From Deltaproteobacteria bacterium (lineage in GTDB: Bacteria; Myxococcota; JACPTQ01), in assembly GCA_016192705.1 (NCBI GenBank), contig JACPTQ010000026.1:1-35262 (forward strand): a stretch of DNA of 35,262 bases, in the 5' to 3' direction. A program made the position numbers and the translations under genes. Of this stretch, positions 32,701-35,262 are shown piece by piece. The first letter of the stretch is position 1. The number at the start of each line of letters is the position of its first letter. The notes beneath the pieces are model-generated. The model was not told the DNA's origin, searched no databases, and was given only the letters and a program-made list of their open reading frames with translations.

Positions 32701-34375
32701 CGTTGTGGAAAGACCCGAGCGTGCCGTCGGCGCAAGAGTTGTTGATCGTGTTGGGTTGGTTCGGCTCGGGACCAAGCGATGCGCGCCCGGCCAGGAGCGC
32801 CGCCGAATCGCAGCGAGTCCCAACCGTTGCGCACTTCGGGACCTTGAGCGTTGGGTCGTATTCCGCGGCGCCCGGCCCCGCGGTCACGGTCACCGTCACT
32901 GTGCTCATGGCGACGTTTCCCGATGCGTCATAGGCCCGGGCCGAGAGCGTGTGCGAGCCCAACGTTTCGTCGTCCGTGTCCCACGACGCGGCGAAGGGAG
33001 CGCTCGTATTGGTCGCCAGGTACCGGCCGTCTTTAAAGAATTCCACGCGCGTGACACCAACGTTGTCGGTTGCGGTCGCGGTGATCGACACGACGCCATT
33101 TATTTCGGCGCCGTTCACGGGAGCCGTGATCGACACGTCGGGTGGTGTGGGGTCGCTCGGCGTGTTGCCAACGAAACCCATGTACAGCATCCGATCGACG
33201 GTATTCGCGGGACGACCCGTGATGATGCCGGTGGTCGAGTTTGCGATGAGGGCGCTTTCGACTTGGACGGGCGTTGCGGTCGGGTTGAGGCCGAGAAAGA
33301 GCGCCGCCGAGCCGGCCACGTGCGGCGACGCCATCGATGTGCCGTTCATGGTTTTCGTGGCCGTGTCGCTCGTATTCGTTGCGGAGGTGATGTCTTTGCC
33401 CGGAGCAAAAATGTCGACGCAGGGGCCGAAGTTGGAGAACGCGGCGTAACGGTCGTCGATGGCGGTTGCGCCAACCGTGATCGCCTCGGGGGCGCGCGCC
33501 GGCGAGCGCAAGCAGGCATCGCCGGCACTGTTTCCAGCGGCCACCACATACACGACGCCCGCATCAACGGAATTCTTGAGTGCGTCGTCGGCGGCTTGAG
33601 TCCCGAGGCCACCGAGACTCATGTTCGCAACCGCCGGCTTCACGTGATTGGCGGTGACCCAGTCGATGCCCGCGATGACGCCAGCCCACGTGCCGGACCC
33701 ATAACAACTGAGAACGCGAACCGCATGGAGCTTGACGCCCTTGGCAACGCCGTACGTGCCGCCGCCCGCCGTGGCGGCAACGTGTGTGCCGTGGCCGTGG
33801 CAGTCCTCGGCGCCGCCGTCGAGCGCGGAGAAGGCCGCGACGGCTCGATTTGGCGCGAACTCGGTGTGAGTCGTGCGAATGCCCGTGTCGATGACGTAAA
33901 CGTTTACGCCCGTTCCGTTTGCGGCGTAGGTATAACTTTGGTCGAGCGGCAAGTTGACCTGATCGACACGGTCGAGCCCCCATGTGGCCCCGGTTTGCGT
34001 GGCGCCGAGCGACACCACGGAATCTTGCTCGACGTAAGCGACGCGCGGATCGGCGCGGAGGGCCATCGCTTCGTCTTCGGACATGGAGACGGCGACGCCC
34101 CGAAGCGCGTGGGAGAAGACGTGGTGGGCGGTCAAGCCGCGGGCGCGAAGGAGGCTACTCGCCGTTATAGCGACGGCATGACGAGCGACGTGATCATCCT
34201 TAAAGACAACGATGTACTGCCCCGGGATAAGCGCCGGCGTAAGCGCGCGTTGGTCCGCGGACGATGGGTCGGGTGTTTCGGATGTGGCTCCGGTGTCTCC
34301 CGCTCGGTTGCATCCGAATAGGAGCGGCAACCCGAGGAGAATGAGAAGCCAATCTTTCGAAACGTGCTCCGCCAC
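29768..34375 (-). CDS. Proteinase K-like subtilase lipoprotein with nine Ig-like repeats and a MYXO-CTERM-like tail
   Basis: The 1535-residue product starts with a lipobox (LLFGC, Cys22). A propeptide inhibitor domain (about 50-122) precedes the S8 protease domain of the proteinase K type. The triad is D163 (VIDTGI), H195 (HGHGTHVA) and S347 (NGTSMASPHVAG), with N282 as the oxyanion residue. Next come an Ig-like domain (about 412-498), a beta domain (about 505-668) and nine repeats of about 90 residues (about 677-1495), each with E-G near the start, DPDGD and F-x-W-x-P. The tail holds GCALGG, a hydrophobic span and VRRATRRI, like MYXO-CTERM. GGAGG lies 8 nt before the GTG. It leads a three-gene overlapping cluster. 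Confidence 0.93.
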   Translation of the reverse strand: MAEHVSKDWLLILLGLPLLFGCNRAGDTGATSETPDPSSADQRALTPALIPGQYIVVFKDDHVARHAVAITASSLLRARGLTAHHVFSHALRGVAVSMSEDEAMALRADPRVAYVEQDSVVSLGATQTGATWGLDRVDQVNLPLDQSYTYAANGTGVNVYVIDTGIRTTHTEFAPNRAVAAFSALDGGAEDCHGHGTHVAATAGGGTYGVAKGVKLHAVRVLSCYGSGTWAGVIAGIDWVTANHVKPAVANMSLGGLGTQAADDALKNSVDAGVVYVVAAGNSAGDACLRSPARAPEAITVGATAIDDRYAAFSNFGPCVDIFAPGKDITSATNTSDTATKTMNGTSMASPHVAGSAALFLGLNPTATPVQVESALIANSTTGIITGRPANTVDRMLYMGFVGNTPSDPTPPDVSITAPVNGAEINGVVSITATATDNVGVTRVEFFKDGRYLATNTSAPFAASWDTDDETLGSHTLSARAYDASGNVAMSTVTVTVTAGPGAAEYDPTLKVPKCATVGTRCDSAALLAGRASLGPEPNQPNTINNSCADGTLGSFHNAQSLDRIRISTLDGKNFAPGKRAKISATVWSWFAYYDRLDLYVASSAPIPTWTFLTTLSATKSGLQTLSTTYVLPDSALQAVRGRFRYGGTATPCGTGYYNDTDDLVFAVGDVEPGTPTISPIGPKEVAENSRLIFEVSATDGTPNDSVTLTAPVMPIGATFNATPGDPANGVFSWTPTYFQAGIHQATITATDSSGLSYSEMVTITVTNTNRAPTFSAIPAKYGYEGSLLSFYVTAYDPDGDGLSYTATGLPQGATLYGRRFTWTPNYNQAGTYQVIFKATDPGGLSSSQTVTINIANRNRAPVFAPIGSKSGVEGAKLTFTVIASDPDGDAVTCAATNLPQGASFNAETHTFSWTPSYSQAASYQVTFRATDSAGLSSYAFVTITISNANGRPVLAAVGSKTVAEGAALAFTVSGSDPDGDTLTYSASNLPQGASFNAGTGTFSWTPSYTQAGAYQVTFRVADPGGLSASETVAISVANTNRAPVLAAVGPKYGVEGAELAFVVTASDPDGDAITYAAIGLPQGATFNPETRTFAWTPNHTQAWTYAVMFRVTDASGLTTSETVTMTIANTNRAPVLAAIGAKSGVAGRALAFTVSATDPDGDALTYTAATLPEGATFNQSTGAFAWKPTFDQAGSYPVTITATDTGGLSAFETVTISIAHTNRAPTLATIGAKNGVEGAALEFAVNASDPDGDVLTIAASDLPDGARLNARTFSWTPSLAQAGVYKVTISATDPDGLSASQTVTITIANTNGAPVLAAIGPKTAVEGRPFVVVASASDPDGDTVTYSVANLPGGASFNAGTGTLSWTPEYGRSGKYQTTFTATDSGGLSASEVVTITVRDTDRGPVLAAIGPKSVTVGSTLAFTVSATDPDGDTIVFSATNLPGRASLNATTGALTWTPSEEQWGSHDVTFTATSYGGLSASETVSMTIVWPDGFALATGCALGGTTGKSSGGIWIAVPLVIAFVMVRRATRRI
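29887..32347 (-). repeat. Nine tandem coding repeats of about 270-285 bp
   Basis: The repeats encode the Ig-like domains of the protease. Each unit boundary shows a similar string on the plus strand (GGCGCGCGGTTCGTGTT and relatives). Units 3-8 are closest to each other; the first and last are more diverged, as expected for expansion by internal duplication. Confidence 0.85.
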
Positions 34376-34395
34376 GTTCGGATCCTCCGCTTCTT

Positions 34396-34422
34396 ATTCT
34401 ACTTGGCGCTCTCTCGTAACAA
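34396..34422 (-). promoter_or_regulatory. Possible promoter of the protease cluster
   Basis: On the minus strand TTGTTA (34417-34422), 15 nt, TAGAAT (34396-34401). The -10 is good but the spacer is short. The leader would be about 15 nt and would contain GGAGG. Confidence 0.35.
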
Positions 34423-34602
34423 GCCCTGGGCACTCCTTTGCCCACTACAGCGAGATTCTCATATTCGGGACCGATTCTCAACAACGAGGGAATGCGTGGT
34501 CGGATGCGGAAACGGAGACCGTTCGATTTGCGTTACGGCGCGAGGCACCCTTTCAGCCTCGAACGCCTCTCGGAAACCGTCGACGGCCGCATCGCCTACA
34601 AA

Positions 34603-34691
34603 TTTCGCGAGCAATCTGCGCGAAAGCCAGTGGCTTGAGCGTGCGAGCGAAATGGCGAGGGCGACCGAAGGGAGGCCGCAGCCTTCCTTTA
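34603..34691 (+). mobile_element. Hairpin element copy 3 (inserted in the IS91 relic)
   Basis: The hairpin covers 34602-34653 (52 nt). The outer arms are ATTTCGC and GCGAAAT, the bulge has TCTG, and the inner helix closes on GCC-AGT-GGC. The tail GGCGAGGGCGACCGAAGGGA ends in GCAGCCTTCCTTT. Leaving out 34603-34691 (89 bp) joins GRIAYK to LKKPRQ, as expected for an intact transposase. This is the shortest full copy. Confidence 0.75.
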
Positions 34692-35099
34692 TTGAAAAAA
34701 CCGCGCCAAGGAAAACGATTCCTCGTCATGACGCCCATTGCCTTCCTACGCCGTCTTGCCTTCCTTGTTCCACCACCGTTCTATCCCCTTCTTCGGTACC
34801 ACGGCGTCTTCGCCCCAAACTCGACTTGGCGAAGCCGCGTTGTCCGCGTGAACACCGGAATCATGGCGAGCCAAAGACAACTCGCGCGCTGTGCCGAACC
34901 GATATCGCCCATGCCTCCCCCACAGAGCGACATCAAGTTGATACTTGCGACCACGCTTCTCGCCGCCACGACTTCCCGGCTATCCCGCTTCGAATGGGCA
35001 ACGCTTCTCAAACGTATATACGATGTCGACGCCCTCAATTGTCCGCGCTGCGACGGCCGCCTCGAGTTTATTTCTGTCATCACTGACCCCATCACGACA

Positions 35100-35195
35100 T
35101 GCGACCCGGCGTAGAGTTCGGGCTCCGTTCCGTCGCCCTCCCCGTTTTCGTCGCGCAGACGCGCCACTGGCGCCTCTGCAGATCGCGACGAAAAC
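35100..35195 (-). mobile_element. Hairpin element copy 4 (inserted in the IS91 relic, opposite orientation)
   Basis: The hairpin is at 35144-35195 (52 nt) with a perfect 12-bp outer helix (GTTTTCGTCGCG with CGCGACGAAAAC) and an inner helix closing on GCC-AGT-GGC when read on the minus strand. The tail runs towards 35100 and ends in CCCGAACTCTACGCCGGGTC, the same tail type as copy 2. It separates ITDP from KLLEHIGLP and shifts the frame. The left edge is approximate. Confidence 0.7.
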
Positions 35196-35262
35196 TCCTC
35201 GAGCACATCGGCCTGCCTTCCGTGGCCCCCGTTCTCGCCCGCGCTCGCGACCCGGCTCCAAC

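Larger units (their letters stand above)
34503..35262 (+). pseudogene. IS91-family transposase relic, broken by two hairpin elements, cut by the window end
   Basis: Three pieces in three frames read as the C-terminal half of one IS91-type transposase. The first (about 34503-34602) encodes RYGARHPFSLERLSETVDG and ends GRIAYK. The second (34692 to about 35100) continues LKKPRQGKRFLVMTPIAFLR, with PLLRYHGVFAPNSTWRSRVV and the CPRCDGR zinc-like motif, ending ITDP. The third (about 35192 on) gives KLLEHIGLPSVAPVLARA, the usual end of the family. The pieces are separated by an 89-bp and a roughly 95-bp hairpin element. The N-terminal catalytic Tyr region is missing. The gene cannot be functional. 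Confidence 0.8.

Overview
The window is GC-rich, tightly packed bacterial chromosome. It looks like a myxobacterial-type (Myxococcota, former deltaproteobacterial) genome. The evidence is a serine/threonine kinase with a PEGA domain, an FHA-GAF-sigma54 activator, several lipoproteins with Asp/Ala/Gly-rich linkers, and a protease with a MYXO-CTERM-like tail. No species can be named from the sequence alone. No tRNA, rRNA, CRISPR array or intact transposon was found.

Layout. 1-490: dispersed repeat, copy A, interrupted by a small hairpin element. 584-4339: an MDR-type oxidoreductase and a kelch-like lipoprotein. 4417-8999: a signalling operon (Ser/Thr kinase-PEGA, secreted PEGA protein, FHA-GAF-sigma54 activator). 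9003-11227: Hsp20, a Tat-exported DUF362 protein and a small exported protein. 11234-12874: DNA topoisomerase VI subunit B with no subunit A beside it. 13074-14186: a lipoprotein with Gly/Trp repeats. 14218-14435: hairpin element and a terminator-like stem. 14484-16053: small Cys protein, CutA and a HupE-like membrane protein. 15950-18009 (minus): LAS-type peptidase and MutY. 18085-19593: NtrC-type regulator. 19605-20546 (minus): lipoprotein. 20628-22738: sugar-phosphate transferase and a crotonase. 22735-23232 (minus): hot-dog protein. 23236-23788: repeat copy B and a third end module. 23891-24553 (minus): Cys-rich lipoprotein. 24881-27601: SelA, HNH nuclease and a J-like/RodZ-HTH protein. 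27561-34375 (minus): proteinase K-like giant lipoprotein, metallo-beta-lactamase-fold lipoprotein and GT9 glycosyltransferase, overlapping by 20 nt at each junction. 34503-35262: relic of an IS91-family transposase broken by two hairpin elements.

How the genes work together. Gene ends overlap with GTGA, ATGA or TAATG junctions in five places, so most clusters look translationally coupled. The kinase operon is a plausible phospho-signalling relay: the kinase phosphorylates a target, FHA reads phosphothreonine, and the sigma54 activator changes transcription. Many of the other products are exported or anchored lipoproteins, so the region is rich in envelope functions. Five genes have a -10-like hexamer 6-8 nt before the start codon and no Shine-Dalgarno, which predicts leaderless mRNAs.

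The most unusual signal is non-coding. Four copies of an element begin with a hairpin of exactly 52 nt whose two helices are kept by paired substitutions. One copy sits inside a larger repeat (its uninterrupted twin is also in the window) and two sit inside the same IS91-type transposase gene, so the element has moved. Its family is not recognised here.
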